64,000 bases of DNA from Desulfitobacterium dehalogenans ATCC 51507 (GTDB lineage: Bacteria; Bacillota; Desulfitobacteriia; Desulfitobacteriales; Desulfitobacteriaceae), in contig NC_018017.1 of NCBI RefSeq assembly GCF_000243155.2, forward strand, positions 2,418,001 through 2,482,000. Direction: 5' to 3'. A model generated the notes under the pieces. It had not been told where the DNA came from. It worked only from the letters and a program-made list of their open reading frames with translations, and made no database searches. The position numbers were made by a program, and so were the translations under genes. How positions within the stretch are numbered: the first letter of the stretch is position 1; each line of letters starts with the position of its first letter. Below, piece by piece: positions 9,302-18,894 of this stretch.

Positions 9302-10273
9302 TTAATACTCCAGAACTATCCCTTGAGATTTCTTACTTCCAAAAGTATAAAATCTCTCCTCAGTAATCTTACCATCTGAGCAAATTCGGACTTCTCCAGT
9401 ATAGAGGAAATCTTCTTTATCCCAATACCTAAGATCGACAAACTGTACCTTGGTCTCCGTTTCCGGGCTATCTGTACGGACCACGTGAAAATATGGGGTG
9501 AATCGATTAAAAATATCCGCTAATTCGCTCTCTAAAGCATTATTTATTAATGGATCTTCCGAATCCCATTGAGGTAGAACTTTGAGGACTTTGGCGTTCT
9601 TTTTTTTCATAATTCCAAAGCTTACAGTATCCTTCTCGTAGAGTAAGAAAGCCCAGCTAAAGGGACGATACATGGCAGGTAGGATTTTTACTTGGCCACG
9701 TACTGCATCAAAGGTTTCCTCAAGTCGTTTCCGAGTTTTATAACGGTCTATTTCCCGTACAAAAAGATAAACAAACGCAACCGTAAAGACTGCTAAGGTT
9801 GAACGCAGTCCAAATTCCGGTCGATTGAGTGAAAAAACAAAGGAAGAAAGGAACAATACGAAAATTACCGGATCTGTCACCATGGCCATGTTCACTGTAA
9901 ATTTCTTCTTATAAAATGGCCACAAAAGTTGGGCACCATAGGAATTCAATAAATCGGCAATTCCATGAGATAAAGTCCCTATTAAAGTCCAAAAGACAAC
10001 CGTTAACCAGGAACTGGTGGGGAATACACCATAGACAAGAGTGCCTAAACCTAAAGCCATTCCACCTAGAGCCAGGAATGAGTGGCTAGCCCCCCGGTGT
10101 TTCAACAAATAATTGAGCCTGCCTTTGAGATGGGTGACAATATCCAAATCGGGAATCATTGCTCCCAATGTGCAACCTACAAAAATCGGGTCATTTAGTT
10201 GTATAGGGTGCCCCGAAAGATTGGCTAGTGCGGCACCGATTAAGCCGTGAGTTATTGGATCGATGTTTAACAC
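9302..10273 (-). CDS. YdjM-type membrane-bound metal-dependent hydrolase
   Basis: A 323-residue protein of the LexA-regulated YdjM/DUF457 family. DPITHGLIGAAL at the start, PDLDIVTH near residue 41 and HRGASHSFLAL near residue 59 form the family's histidine/aspartate motifs, and ISHGIADLLN-like GTLSHGIADLL follows. Four or five hydrophobic segments sit in the first 180 residues; the C-terminal 140 residues are soluble. The start is uncertain: a GTG at 10273 directly overlaps a GGAGG site, which would better serve an ATC codon 9 bases on, a very rare start. Function of the family is poorly known. Confidence 0.8.
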   Translation of the reverse strand: MLNIDPITHGLIGAALANLSGHPIQLNDPIFVGCTLGAMIPDLDIVTHLKGRLNYLLKHRGASHSFLALGGMALGLGTLVYGVFPTSSWLTVVFWTLIGTLSHGIADLLNSYGAQLLWPFYKKKFTVNMAMVTDPVIFVLFLSSFVFSLNRPEFGLRSTLAVFTVAFVYLFVREIDRYKTRKRLEETFDAVRGQVKILPAMYRPFSWAFLLYEKDTVSFGIMKKKNAKVLKVLPQWDSEDPLINNALESELADIFNRFTPYFHVVRTDSPETETKVQFVDLRYWDKEDFLYTGEVRICSDGKITEERFYTFGSKKSQGIVLEY

Positions 10274-10416
10274 CTCCGAAGGACTTCGTAAGCCCGCTTG
10301 CCGTTTTTTTCGAACGGATTCATTATATCATATATAAAATGCATTTTGTGTTTCCTCATTATAGGAAATTTTTATTTTCGTAACTTTTTTTCCAATTCTT
10401 TGACTAAATATAAAAA

Positions 10417-10488
10417 GTAGGGGATTCTCCCAGTGCAATTCCGAAAAAAATTACTACTTTTCGGAAAGACACTGGGGAATTTCCCTAC
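10417..10488. repeat. Nested 72-base hairpin between two minus-strand genes
   Basis: An outer imperfect stem of about 19 bp (GTAGGGGATTCTCCCAGTG with CACTGGGGAATTTCCCTAC) encloses an inner stem CCGAAAA / TTTTCGG. Both orientations give T-rich flanks. It may be the terminator of the BON-protein gene, but it is longer and more elaborate than the other terminators in the window and could be a small mobile or REP-like element. Confidence 0.6.
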
Positions 10489-10528
10489 ATTTGTTTTAGG
10501 CAATACTCAACTTTGTTAAGGATCCGCA

Positions 10529-11416
10529 TTATTTGCCCGAGTGAGAAGCAACTTTAATGGAGCTATTAATGCTCTTAATTCCTTCCACATGCTGTCCCAT
10601 GGATTCCGCCCATCTTCGATCCTCATCCGAGTAGACTTCACCAGTCATATAAGCGATTCCATCTTGAACAAAGGCCCGAACAAACTGAGATGTCATCCCA
10701 TGCTGACCTAGCTTACGCACGAGCTGTTCAGTCATATAAAGATCCTCACCTTGAGAACGATGGCGAGAGAAAAGCTCACTTACCACAGCTTTAACTCCTG
10801 GCACTTGATAGGCTGTATCGACTGCCCATTCAATCTCCTCTTGGGTATCAACCATTCCGGTGAGAGTAATTAAGCCATTGCGAGCCGATGTTTTGATCTC
10901 ATGAGCGTTCACCCATGGAGAAGCTACTAAAGCATTTTCAACACGGTTGACAAGTGTGGCATCGTCCACGGCTTTTTCTAAGAAATCGATTTCACTGCGA
11001 ACTTCTTTCACCCCTCTGACCTGAGAAGCGATTCGTTTCGCAAGACGCTCACTGCTTTGGGTCTCCAGATGCCCAAGCAAAGTCACAATCCCTTTACTTG
11101 CCCGGCATCCCAAATGCATGATCTCTTCGAAATTAGATTGGGCAAAGCGCTCAACCACTTGCTTTTCAATATCCTTATCGGTGATTTTTCCGTCGTTGGC
11201 AACCGTCAGAGAATTATCCAGCTCTTTTACACCGTCGATGCGACCAATTCTTTGCCCGATAAAATCTTTTTCGGCAAGGCTATCCACTGTCCCCCATAGG
11301 GAAACTTTATCCCCTTTTACTTCAATATGGATTCCTTGGCCCGATTCCCCGAAGTGAGTTTGGATAAGAATTTTTATGTCTTCATGAACATCTTTTTCCG
11401 GTCGTGATTTTTGCAT
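10529..11416 (-). CDS. Four-BON-domain protein
   Basis: About 295 residues made of four consecutive BON domains (roughly residues 10-75, 80-150, 155-215 and 225-290). Each shows the alternating pattern GV..L.G.v.s..e...A...a..v.GV..v.n, for example VSLWGTVDSLAEKDFIGQRI and LITLTGMVDTQEEIEWAVDT. BON domains bind membranes or hydrophobic ligands and occur in stress and envelope proteins. No signal peptide is visible, so it should be cytoplasmic. The ATG at 11416 follows GGAGG by 8 bases; a TTG-started extension lacks a site. Confidence 0.85.
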   Translation of the reverse strand: MQKSRPEKDVHEDIKILIQTHFGESGQGIHIEVKGDKVSLWGTVDSLAEKDFIGQRIGRIDGVKELDNSLTVANDGKITDKDIEKQVVERFAQSNFEEIMHLGCRASKGIVTLLGHLETQSSERLAKRIASQVRGVKEVRSEIDFLEKAVDDATLVNRVENALVASPWVNAHEIKTSARNGLITLTGMVDTQEEIEWAVDTAYQVPGVKAVVSELFSRHRSQGEDLYMTEQLVRKLGQHGMTSQFVRAFVQDGIAYMTGEVYSDEDRRWAESMGQHVEGIKSINSSIKVASHSGK

Positions 11417-11500
11417 TCTTATGTCCCTCCAGCTCAAAAAACTAAGCTTAGTTTCTCACTGAAGGTATTTTTTTATCCTCAGTAAAATAAATCGACCTTC

Positions 11501-12334
11501 CTAAAAGTCAAGATTAAGGAAACGCTGAAGTTCAATACTACATTGTTCCGGAACATCAATTTCTCCAAGTTTAACCGGTCCGAATAAACCATGGAAATCA
11601 CTGCCTCCAGTGGTCAGTATTGCTTTTTCCTGGGCTATATTCTTATAGTTTTGAATCAATGCTTCCCTCTGCTCCCAATAGCCATAATAGACTTCCAAAC
11701 CCATAGGGCGGTAGGATAAGAGCTCAGTCACCATACGATCATCTCGCAACAACCCGGGATGAGCCAGTACGGGGACACCACCGCATTCATAGATCAAATC
11801 AACGGCTTCTTCAAAAGGATGTTCTAAAAAAGGTAAATAGGCAATTCCATACGGCTGGAAGAGTTTTGCTATAGTGGGCCATTGGATAGTACCGTTTTCG
11901 TGTTCATGAAGAGCCCGCATAATATGACCTTTGCTTACTGCACCTTCAGGATTAGCGATTTTCTCCACCTCCGCCCATTTCAAGGTGAATCCATCGTTCT
12001 GCAACCTCTTGACCATCTCATAGGCCAAATAGGTTCGCTGCTGTCGAAGTTCCTTTAGTCGTGATTGGAGATCGGAATGGATGACAGCCTCAAAGGGAAA
12101 ATACCCCAGTAAATGAACTTCCTTACCTTTAAAGGCTGTGATCAACTCGACCCCTGGAATAATATTCACATTATGCTTTTGCCCTAACTCCATGGCTTCC
12201 TGAACGCCGTTGGTGGTCTCATGATCAGTCAAAGCCAATATACGAACACCCTGCTTGACAGCTTCCTGGATGATTGCAGCAACTGAAAGAGAACCGTCCG
12301 ACTCTAAAGTATGAATGTGTAAATCGATCGTCAT
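11501..12334 (-). CDS. PHP-domain phosphoesterase
   Basis: About 277 residues of the polymerase-and-histidinol-phosphatase fold. DLHIHTLESDGSLS (first metal motif), ALTDHETTNGV (second) and GGSDFHG near the C-terminus (last metal ligands) are intact, and PGVELITAF and LAHPGLL give the remaining ligands. The arrangement matches the RNase AM/YciV branch, which hydrolyses 3',5'-bisphosphonucleotides and trims RNA 5' ends. The ATG at 12334 is preferred over an upstream GTG because the GGGGGTG ribosome site would overlap that GTG. Confidence 0.85.
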   Translation of the reverse strand: MTIDLHIHTLESDGSLSVAAIIQEAVKQGVRILALTDHETTNGVQEAMELGQKHNVNIIPGVELITAFKGKEVHLLGYFPFEAVIHSDLQSRLKELRQQRTYLAYEMVKRLQNDGFTLKWAEVEKIANPEGAVSKGHIMRALHEHENGTIQWPTIAKLFQPYGIAYLPFLEHPFEEAVDLIYECGGVPVLAHPGLLRDDRMVTELLSYRPMGLEVYYGYWEQREALIQNYKNIAQEKAILTTGGSDFHGLFGPVKLGEIDVPEQCSIELQRFLNLDF

Positions 12335-12508
12335 TTTTAGATTCACCCCCTATGCTGCTCAATAGATATCAAAATAATTATCCTGAACAATCCTGACATT
12401 CAATTCTTATGATTTATTATAACGCATTAATAACTTGGTGATGACATCACCTATGAAAATATTTCCTCTAAGTCAGGATATCTGAGTTTTTTATGCGTGG
12501 CGCGCAGC

Positions 12509-12556
12509 AAAAAGAGGAGATGAGTCTCTCTAGATAGAAGCCCCATCTCCTCTTTC
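12509..12556 (-). terminator. Terminator of the diaminopropionate/hydantoin operon
   Basis: Stem AAGAGGAGATG / CATCTCCTCTT followed on the minus strand by TTTTTGC. It lies about 70 bases after the D-aminoacylase stop codon and marks the end of the six-gene operon that starts at the sigma-54 promoter. Confidence 0.85.
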
Positions 12557-12628
12557 ATTTCTGTCCAGCCCTTATATCATTGTGTGTCGGTTCATGGGTG
12601 AATATTACGCACTATTTTACCAGAAATT

Positions 12629-14215
12629 TCATCTCTTCAGCACGCGACCGACACGGAATCCGGTATGCTTGCCATGATTGATAACGATCTGGCCGTTGAT
12701 CAAAACGTAGTCAATTCCTTCCGGATACTGGGCAGGATTCGTGAAATCGCCCTTATCGATAATCGTGTCTCGATTAAAGATGCAGATATCTGCAAAATAA
12801 CCTTCCTTCAGCAAGCCTCTCTCCTTCAGTCCAAAGACCTCCGCAGGCTTACCGGTCATCTTACGGACAGCTTCTTCCAGTGAGAGTGCCTTTTGTTCGC
12901 GGACATATTTACCCAACACACGGGGGAACGACCCGTAGACGCGGGGATGGGGTTTGCCGCCCAGCAAGCCATCAGTGCAGACATTCTGCTCAGGCATAGT
13001 CATGAAACGGATAACATGCTCTTCTTTCCCATAATAATCATACATGCCAACAGCATTTTCTTCCTCGTAAAGAAGATCAAATACAGCATGGTAGGGATCC
13101 TTGCCGCGAAGCTCTCCAATCTGGATAAGATTCAGACCAATGACATCTTCGTTCTTCTTATTTTTAACACTGGTTACATAGATCCCGTCAAGGCCTGCAA
13201 AATCAACAAAGTTATCCCATCCGGGAATGCCATGTTCAATATCATAGATCATCTTAATGCGCAATTCCGGATCTTCCAACCGCTTTAGAAGCTTGTCTGT
13301 ACCGCCGTCATGAGCCCAAGGAGGAAGGATGACCCCTAGCATGGTGCTGCCAGCAACATAAGGGTACTGGTCAAATGATACATAGATGCCTTCAGCCTTT
13401 GCTTCCTTGAGGAGTTCAACCTGGCGATCGATCTTGCTCCAGTTAGGCTTTCCGCAAACTTTAAAATGAGACCAGTGAACCTTAATGCCGCTTTGTCTAC
13501 CGATTTCGATAACTTCCTTCATTGAGTTTATGATATCATCCGCTTCACTGCGCTGATGAACGACAAATACTCCATCATATTCAGCAGCCTCTTTGCATAT
13601 CTCAACGACCTCGTTCATCCCGGAATAAGCACAGGGCATATAAATCAAGCCGGTGGAAACTCCTAAAGCACCGGATTCCATTTCGCGGCGGGTAATCTCT
13701 TTCATCTTTTGAATTTCTTCTTCGGTTGGTTCTCTATTATCCAACCCCATAGCCTCCATACGGATATTTCCGTGGGGTACCAGATAGCACGCATTAAGGC
13801 CAGGTTTTGCCTCTTCAATGGCCCGCAGATAATCTTCGGTTGTAGCCAAGTCTTCCCAATGGATATCATCACTGTCTCCGTCCAATCCGGCAAGATTCTT
13901 ACGCCAGGGCTGAATATATTGTTGAGGCAGCGGAACCAAGGAAATACCGTCCTGTCCCAAGACCTCCGTTGTGATACCCTGCATAACCTTCGGCAAAACT
14001 TCCGGATCGGTCAGAATCTGTATATCTGAATGACTATGAGTATCAATGAAGCCTGGAGCGATCACATGTCCTTCTGCGTCGATGACCCTATCGGCCTCAA
14101 CATCGCCAAGCTTTCCGACACTCACAATCTTGTCATTTTCGATAAGGAGATCACCATAATAGCCGGGGGCAGCACTGCCATCAACAATAAAACCATTTTT
14201 CAGCAATGTTTTCAT
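12629..14215 (-). CDS. N-acyl-D-amino-acid deacylase (D-aminoacylase family)
   Basis: A 528-residue amidohydrolase, last gene of the operon. The metal-binding DTHSHSD motif follows the usual beta-sandwich start (GHVIAPGFIDTHSHSD). ALGVSTGLIYMPC, VVHQRSEADD and KVHWSHFKVCG give further metal and substrate positions of D-aminoacylases, and the C-terminal GLLKEGYFADICIFN returns to the beta-sandwich. Members hydrolyse N-acyl- or N-carbamoyl-D-amino acids. The ATG at 14215 follows GGAGG; the longer frame overlaps the permease leader. In this operon it could free an amino acid from the acyl or carbamoyl product of the hydantoinase. Which substrate is used is an inference. Confidence 0.88.
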   Translation of the reverse strand: MKTLLKNGFIVDGSAAPGYYGDLLIENDKIVSVGKLGDVEADRVIDAEGHVIAPGFIDTHSHSDIQILTDPEVLPKVMQGITTEVLGQDGISLVPLPQQYIQPWRKNLAGLDGDSDDIHWEDLATTEDYLRAIEEAKPGLNACYLVPHGNIRMEAMGLDNREPTEEEIQKMKEITRREMESGALGVSTGLIYMPCAYSGMNEVVEICKEAAEYDGVFVVHQRSEADDIINSMKEVIEIGRQSGIKVHWSHFKVCGKPNWSKIDRQVELLKEAKAEGIYVSFDQYPYVAGSTMLGVILPPWAHDGGTDKLLKRLEDPELRIKMIYDIEHGIPGWDNFVDFAGLDGIYVTSVKNKKNEDVIGLNLIQIGELRGKDPYHAVFDLLYEEENAVGMYDYYGKEEHVIRFMTMPEQNVCTDGLLGGKPHPRVYGSFPRVLGKYVREQKALSLEEAVRKMTGKPAEVFGLKERGLLKEGYFADICIFNRDTIIDKGDFTNPAQYPEGIDYVLINGQIVINHGKHTGFRVGRVLKR

Positions 14216-14327
14216 AGTCAAACCCTCCATTTCACTGTGTATTAGGATATAGGGGCCGGACTTAAGATCAGAAGACCTCAGTCGCAGCCCCAACCGGGTT
14301 CTTTGCTAATCAAGGCGATGCCATCAA

Positions 14328-15734
14328 TTATTGAATATCTTCATTAAATTCGATAATTTGCCCGATTTTTTGATCATGTTTTTTCATCGTAAAATTCTTC
14401 ATAAGGACTACATAGATAACCGGAGCCACAAGCAAACCGATGAAGAACGCATAGGTGCTGCTGATGAAGCTCAGTCCGAAACCGGCTACCAGAGCAACGA
14501 CTGCACTCATGTTGAATCCGTTATTATACTGATACTGTCCGCCAGCAGTGTATAAATCCTGAACATTGAGCTTGCATTTTCTGATGATGAAATAGTCAGC
14601 CAGCAAAATTCCCATCACAGGCCCAAGCATTGTCGAGATATAGACCTGCATATCCACAAGGAAAGTACCGGAGTTTTGAATTTTCCACGGTTGCATACCT
14701 ACTGCAATCACGCCGCAAATAATTGACGCCATTTTAAAGTTAAGCTTGGGAAAAATACTGATGAGAACATAGGAAGGGGGCATAAGATTACCGACAGTGT
14801 TTGTAGACCATTGAGCAAATACCACAGCGATTAACGCCAAAATCAAGCCGAAATTGCTGTTAAAGAGCTTCACACAGATTGCGTTCAAATCCCATTCACC
14901 CGTCGTGATTCCTGCTGCCATACCAATCAGCATGCAAATTACGCCGATCACCATCAGACCGAAAAACTGACCGATTAAAGCACGCTTATTACGAGCCAGT
15001 AAACCCTTTTTCTCATAGTCGGGTACATGCTCGATTTGGCGAGCCAAGTCGGAACCATTCAGGGCCATGGTAATCCAGCCCCCTGCAATACCGGAAATAG
15101 CATAAATAACCGACATGTTACCTCTACCCGTTGTCGCCATAATATCGGTAACAGTGACACCGTAGGCATTTCCGATGGCGATGGCAATGGCAACAAAGAG
15201 AATGGCCAGTGCCGGAATGGCGATCCAGTCAAATTTCGCCATCGCCTTTAGTCCGTACATAGCATTAACCACCTGGAACACGGCAAAGGCAATAATCATT
15301 AAGGTTAAATTGCTGAAGCCGAAAAGGATTTCCATAATATAGTTTAACGCAGCCGCACCAACCCAAGTTTGAAAACCGAACCAATACAGAGCCGGAATTG
15401 CACGCAGCAGACCGGCAATAGATGAACCCTTGTAACCAAAGGGCGCACGGGCGTACACCGCAAAAGGAACGCCATAAAGGGTCCCGATATCCCCAATCAG
15501 TGCCGTTAGGGCAGTTACTATACCATAACCGATAAGAATGACAAAAACCATTGTCCAAGCACTGAGACCGTCGCCATTGTTATAATACTGTGCACCAAGG
15601 GAGAAAGCTACGACATTAATCGTCATACCTGCCCAAAGAATAAAGTAGTCCGCTAATGACATTGTTCTTTCAGACTTACCTGCTGGCATTAATTCAGGGC
15701 TTCTTAAAGAAGCCGAGCGGTTTGGAGAATTCAT
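14328..15734 (-). CDS. NCS1 family nucleobase/hydantoin/allantoin permease
   Basis: A 468-residue transporter with about twelve hydrophobic segments. NCS1 features are visible: the N-terminal ...NRSASLRSPELMPAG and SLADYFILWAGM leading into helix 1, LGAQYYNNGDGLSAWT, and the APFGYKGS loop. The family imports cytosine, uracil, allantoin or hydantoins with a cation. GGAGG precedes the ATG at 15734. Placed between a hydantoinase and a D-aminoacylase, it most likely imports the cyclic ureide or hydantoin that the operon breaks down. Confidence 0.88.
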   Translation of the reverse strand: MNSPNRSASLRSPELMPAGKSERTMSLADYFILWAGMTINVVAFSLGAQYYNNGDGLSAWTMVFVILIGYGIVTALTALIGDIGTLYGVPFAVYARAPFGYKGSSIAGLLRAIPALYWFGFQTWVGAAALNYIMEILFGFSNLTLMIIAFAVFQVVNAMYGLKAMAKFDWIAIPALAILFVAIAIAIGNAYGVTVTDIMATTGRGNMSVIYAISGIAGGWITMALNGSDLARQIEHVPDYEKKGLLARNKRALIGQFFGLMVIGVICMLIGMAAGITTGEWDLNAICVKLFNSNFGLILALIAVVFAQWSTNTVGNLMPPSYVLISIFPKLNFKMASIICGVIAVGMQPWKIQNSGTFLVDMQVYISTMLGPVMGILLADYFIIRKCKLNVQDLYTAGGQYQYNNGFNMSAVVALVAGFGLSFISSTYAFFIGLLVAPVIYVVLMKNFTMKKHDQKIGQIIEFNEDIQ

Positions 15735-15780
15735 ACACTATTCCCTCCATAAAATTGTATTAATGACGATTTGCTATGAT

Positions 15781-17205
15781 TTAGTCCAGACCGAATTTTT
15801 CCAGGTATTGAGCATTAATTTTTCGTTTAATAAACTGACCGGCACCCTTTTCTCCTTTAAACTCACCGCTTTCTACGATGACCTTGCCCCGGGCGATCGT
15901 CATAATAGGGTAACCCTTTACCTTGAAACCTTCATGCAAGCAATAACTGATATTGTTGTGAAGAATATCCTTAGATAGAGTCACCTCCTTATCCATATCC
16001 ACAATAACGAGATCCGCATCGGATCCAGGGGCGATGATACCCTTTTGTGGGTAGCAGCCATAGATCTTGGCAACATTGGTGCTGGTCAGGGCGCAAACCT
16101 GGTTGATCGTCAGGCGTCCTTTCCCTGCTCCCTCAGAAAGAAGAATCGGCAAGCGAACCTCTAACCCGGACATGCCATTGACCACCTTGGTGAAGTCCTG
16201 AATATAGTTACCGTTTTCGTCTTTTTCAAGAAAGGCTGCTTTTTCATTCGTGTCAAAAGTGCAGTCGTCAGAGCCGGTGACGGATATTGTACCATCCTGT
16301 AGTCCTTGCCATAAGTCTTCTGCGTCTTTGGGTGTGCGCAGCGGGGGAGAGCATAGGTATAAATACCCCTCTTCCTTTTCATAATTATCATCGAACAAGG
16401 TAAGATAGTGAGGACCGGTTTCCACATAGATGGGAAATCCTGATTCATGGGCACGGCGGGCAACATCCAACGCTTCTTTATGGGTTGTATGGACCACCAT
16501 AACGGGGCAATCGACATACTCCGCAAGTCTGCATGCCCGTTCAAAGGCTGCTGCTTCGCACTTCTGAGGTTTAGTCTTCGAGAAGTTAACCCAACTCAGA
16601 TCGCCGATTTTTCTTACTTTTTCGATGGCATCTTCCGCCATGGTATTGTCCTCACAGTGGAGCATGGGCAGACCGCCCACTTCCTTTGCTTTTTCAAAGA
16701 CTTTAATCATGGTCTCCTCATCAATCATGACTCCTTCCTTTTTGTATGTCATAAACATTTTAAAGGTCGGTACGCCATACTCTGTCAGTTGGGGAATTTC
16801 TTCCACCAGTTCGGGAGGAGACTTGACAAACTTTCCGTGGACACTAAAGTCTATAGCGGATTCCTCCATCTCCTCCCTGCGTTCTTTTACTGCTTCAAAA
16901 ACGGATTTTTCTGGAAAAACATTGGCAAAATCCATAAACATAGTTACCCCGCCGAAAGCTCCGCTGATACTCTGTTGATAGAAGGTATTGGCACCTAAAC
17001 ATCCTTGGAAAGGGGCCATACAGTGCATGTGTGCTTCGATAACGCCGGGCATAACATACTTGCCTGTCGCATCAATGGTTCGAATTCCTTCAGCGGCTTC
17101 ATAAAATCCAAGACCGACAATTTTGTCATCTTTTATGGCCACATCACAAATTGTGCTGGATGACGGGGAAACAACGGTTCCGTTCTTAATAATAAGATCG
17201 TACAT
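15781..17205 (-). CDS. hyuA: Dihydropyrimidinase/D-hydantoinase family amidohydrolase
   Basis: A 474-residue cyclic amidohydrolase. The first metal motif is EAHMHC at residues 58-62 (usual form DxHxH, here Glu replaces the leading Asp). TFKMFMTYKKEG near residue 150 carries the lysine expected to be carboxylated to bridge the two zinc ions; HCED, ETGPHYL and GSDDCTFD supply later ligands and the catalytic aspartate. It resembles E. coli HyuA (YgeZ), whose gene stands beside ygeX and ygeY, and the same three families are together here. Expected reaction: ring opening of a hydantoin or dihydropyrimidine to an N-carbamoyl amino acid. Confidence 0.88.
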   Translation of the reverse strand: MYDLIIKNGTVVSPSSSTICDVAIKDDKIVGLGFYEAAEGIRTIDATGKYVMPGVIEAHMHCMAPFQGCLGANTFYQQSISGAFGGVTMFMDFANVFPEKSVFEAVKERREEMEESAIDFSVHGKFVKSPPELVEEIPQLTEYGVPTFKMFMTYKKEGVMIDEETMIKVFEKAKEVGGLPMLHCEDNTMAEDAIEKVRKIGDLSWVNFSKTKPQKCEAAAFERACRLAEYVDCPVMVVHTTHKEALDVARRAHESGFPIYVETGPHYLTLFDDNYEKEEGYLYLCSPPLRTPKDAEDLWQGLQDGTISVTGSDDCTFDTNEKAAFLEKDENGNYIQDFTKVVNGMSGLEVRLPILLSEGAGKGRLTINQVCALTSTNVAKIYGCYPQKGIIAPGSDADLVIVDMDKEVTLSKDILHNNISYCLHEGFKVKGYPIMTIARGKVIVESGEFKGEKGAGQFIKRKINAQYLEKFGLD

Positions 17206-17285
17206 AATTTTCTCCCTTCTCTTTTCGATGACTTTGGTTTATAGGCACTTTTTCAAACCGTATAAAAGATTACGGCAAAATGCAT

Positions 17286-18476
17286 TTATCTCATTTCAAG
17301 CAAGCCCTTACTGATAGACATATAAGCACTGACAGCACCATACAACTGTTCAAGCTCGATATACTCGTCTGTAATATGGGCCAGATGTTCCCATGAGGGA
17401 CCTAAACCGATGGTACGAATCTTTGCTTCACCTGCATAATGACTTCCATTAGTGCAAAATTGCCAAGTAGAAATTTGCGAACTGAAATTGTTTTTTTGCA
17501 ATTCCTGATAAGCAGCCTGCACAAAATCATCATGCTCGTTATACAACCAGGCGGGGAAGAATCGTTCTCCTTCGATTACTGCTCCTGTATAACATTTTTC
17601 GGAACCCCACGCATAGGAAACTTTTGCTTCCAACTCAGGGTCATTTTCCTGTAGCTTCCTAATAAGGTCTTGGATAGGGGCCAGCACGCTTTCTTTCGTT
17701 TCATCGACAAGAGTGCGGCGATCATAGGTAGCCCGGCAGTATTGAGGTACTACCGACGCTCCAGGATAGGGGGATGACTTTATATCCGTTAACTCTAAAA
17801 TTCCTTTGCCAAGCACTGGATGATTCTTGACCGGCAATCCTTTGATTCCCTCTATGATTTGCATCATCTTATAAACAGCGTTGACACCTTTTTCAGGATT
17901 GGAAGAGTGGGCGGGGCGGCCAAAGGTTTCCACAACAATTTCTGCACGACCTCTCTGCCCAATCCGCAGATCCAGATGGGAGGGCTCACAAATAACCACA
18001 ATGTCAGGTTGAACTAATTCACTGATAGAGCGGGCGCCAACACCTTCAAAGCACTCTTCGTGACAGCTTCCCGCCACATATATTTCACCGGCAAAATCGC
18101 GGTTAGTGTCTTCTGCGAAAAAGGCTGCTGCACAGCATGCGGCAGATAAACCACCTTTCATATCTGTAGCCCCCCGGCCATAAATACGGCCGTTCTCAAT
18201 TTCTGCACCAAAAGGATCATGAGTCCAAACGTTTGGATCAGCGACGGGTACCTCATCCATGTGCCCCTCATACAGGATTTTTTTGCCGGGTCTGTTCCCC
18301 TTAATGCAGCCAATGACGTTTCCATATTTATCCGTTTCTATAGTGTCGAATTGATGCAGACGGAAAAACTCTTCCATAATCCTGACAACATCTTGCTCTT
18401 CTCCTGACATGGACTTTGCCCGTATCAGATCACTACACAGCTCCGTGACTTTCCTTTGTCTTTCCGAATTTAACAT
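17286..18476 (-). CDS. ygeY: YgeY-type M20 family metallo-deacylase
   Basis: A 396-residue dinuclear-zinc hydrolase of the M20 (ArgE/DapE/carboxypeptidase G2) family. Ligand motifs: YEGHMDEVP, GRGATDMKGG, SCHEECFEG (with the catalytic glutamate pair) and ICEPSHLDL. The cysteine-bearing SCHEECFEG and the sequence around GRGATDMKGGLSAAC resemble the YgeY group, often annotated as selenium-metabolism-linked hydrolases. In E. coli ygeY sits next to the diaminopropionate ammonia-lyase gene, as it does here (with ridA between). It probably removes an acyl or carbamoyl group from an amino-acid derivative; its true substrate is unknown. Confidence 0.87.
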   Translation of the reverse strand: MLNSERQRKVTELCSDLIRAKSMSGEEQDVVRIMEEFFRLHQFDTIETDKYGNVIGCIKGNRPGKKILYEGHMDEVPVADPNVWTHDPFGAEIENGRIYGRGATDMKGGLSAACCAAAFFAEDTNRDFAGEIYVAGSCHEECFEGVGARSISELVQPDIVVICEPSHLDLRIGQRGRAEIVVETFGRPAHSSNPEKGVNAVYKMMQIIEGIKGLPVKNHPVLGKGILELTDIKSSPYPGASVVPQYCRATYDRRTLVDETKESVLAPIQDLIRKLQENDPELEAKVSYAWGSEKCYTGAVIEGERFFPAWLYNEHDDFVQAAYQELQKNNFSSQISTWQFCTNGSHYAGEAKIRTIGLGPSWEHLAHITDEYIELEQLYGAVSAYMSISKGLLEMR

Positions 18477-18501
18477 AAGATCTTATTTCCTCCTTATCAC
18501 C

Positions 18502-18870
18502 CTATAATTCTGCAATCGCTTCAATCTCGCAAAGAACGCCTTTCGGTAGAGTTTTCACTGCCACGCAGCTGCGGGCGGGTTTTGAAACAAAATAGCGAGC
18601 ATATACCTCGTTAAAGACTGCAAAATCATTCATGTCCGTCAAAAAACAGGTGGTTTTTATGACCTTTTCCAAGCCTGAACCAGCAGCGTCTAAAATCGCT
18701 CCCACGTTTTTACAGCTTTGTTCCGCTTGTCCGGCAATGCCATCCACAATGTCACCGGAAACAGGATCTACAGGAATCTGCCCGGAAGTATAGACAAGAT
18801 CACCACTAATAAATCCTTGGGAATAGGGCCCGATAGCACCTGGTGCTTTTGATGTTCTGATTTCCTTCAT
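18502..18870 (-). CDS. ridA: RidA family enamine/imine deaminase
   Basis: A 122-residue RidA/YjgF/UK114 protein. The N-terminal APGAIGPYSQG and YTSGQIPVDP motifs are typical; Arg100 in PARSCVAV and Glu115 in CEIEAIAEL match the catalytic arginine and glutamate of active RidA. RidA hydrolyses 2-aminoacrylate and related enamines. The neighbouring lyase makes 2-aminoacrylate from diaminopropionate, so this enzyme most likely completes that reaction to pyruvate and ammonia and prevents damage to PLP enzymes. It starts 25 bases after the lyase stop and ends 25 bases before ygeY, clear operon spacing. Confidence 0.92.
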   Translation of the reverse strand: MKEIRTSKAPGAIGPYSQGFISGDLVYTSGQIPVDPVSGDIVDGIAGQAEQSCKNVGAILDAAGSGLEKVIKTTCFLTDMNDFAVFNEVYARYFVSKPARSCVAVKTLPKGVLCEIEAIAEL

Positions 18871-18894
18871 TATAAAGTCCCCTTTTATCGTTGA

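Noticed and set aside
16447-16998. 183-codon plus-strand frame opposite the hydantoinase gene
   Set aside because: Shadow of a well-supported gene; low-complexity, cysteine- and phenylalanine-rich translation without domain features.
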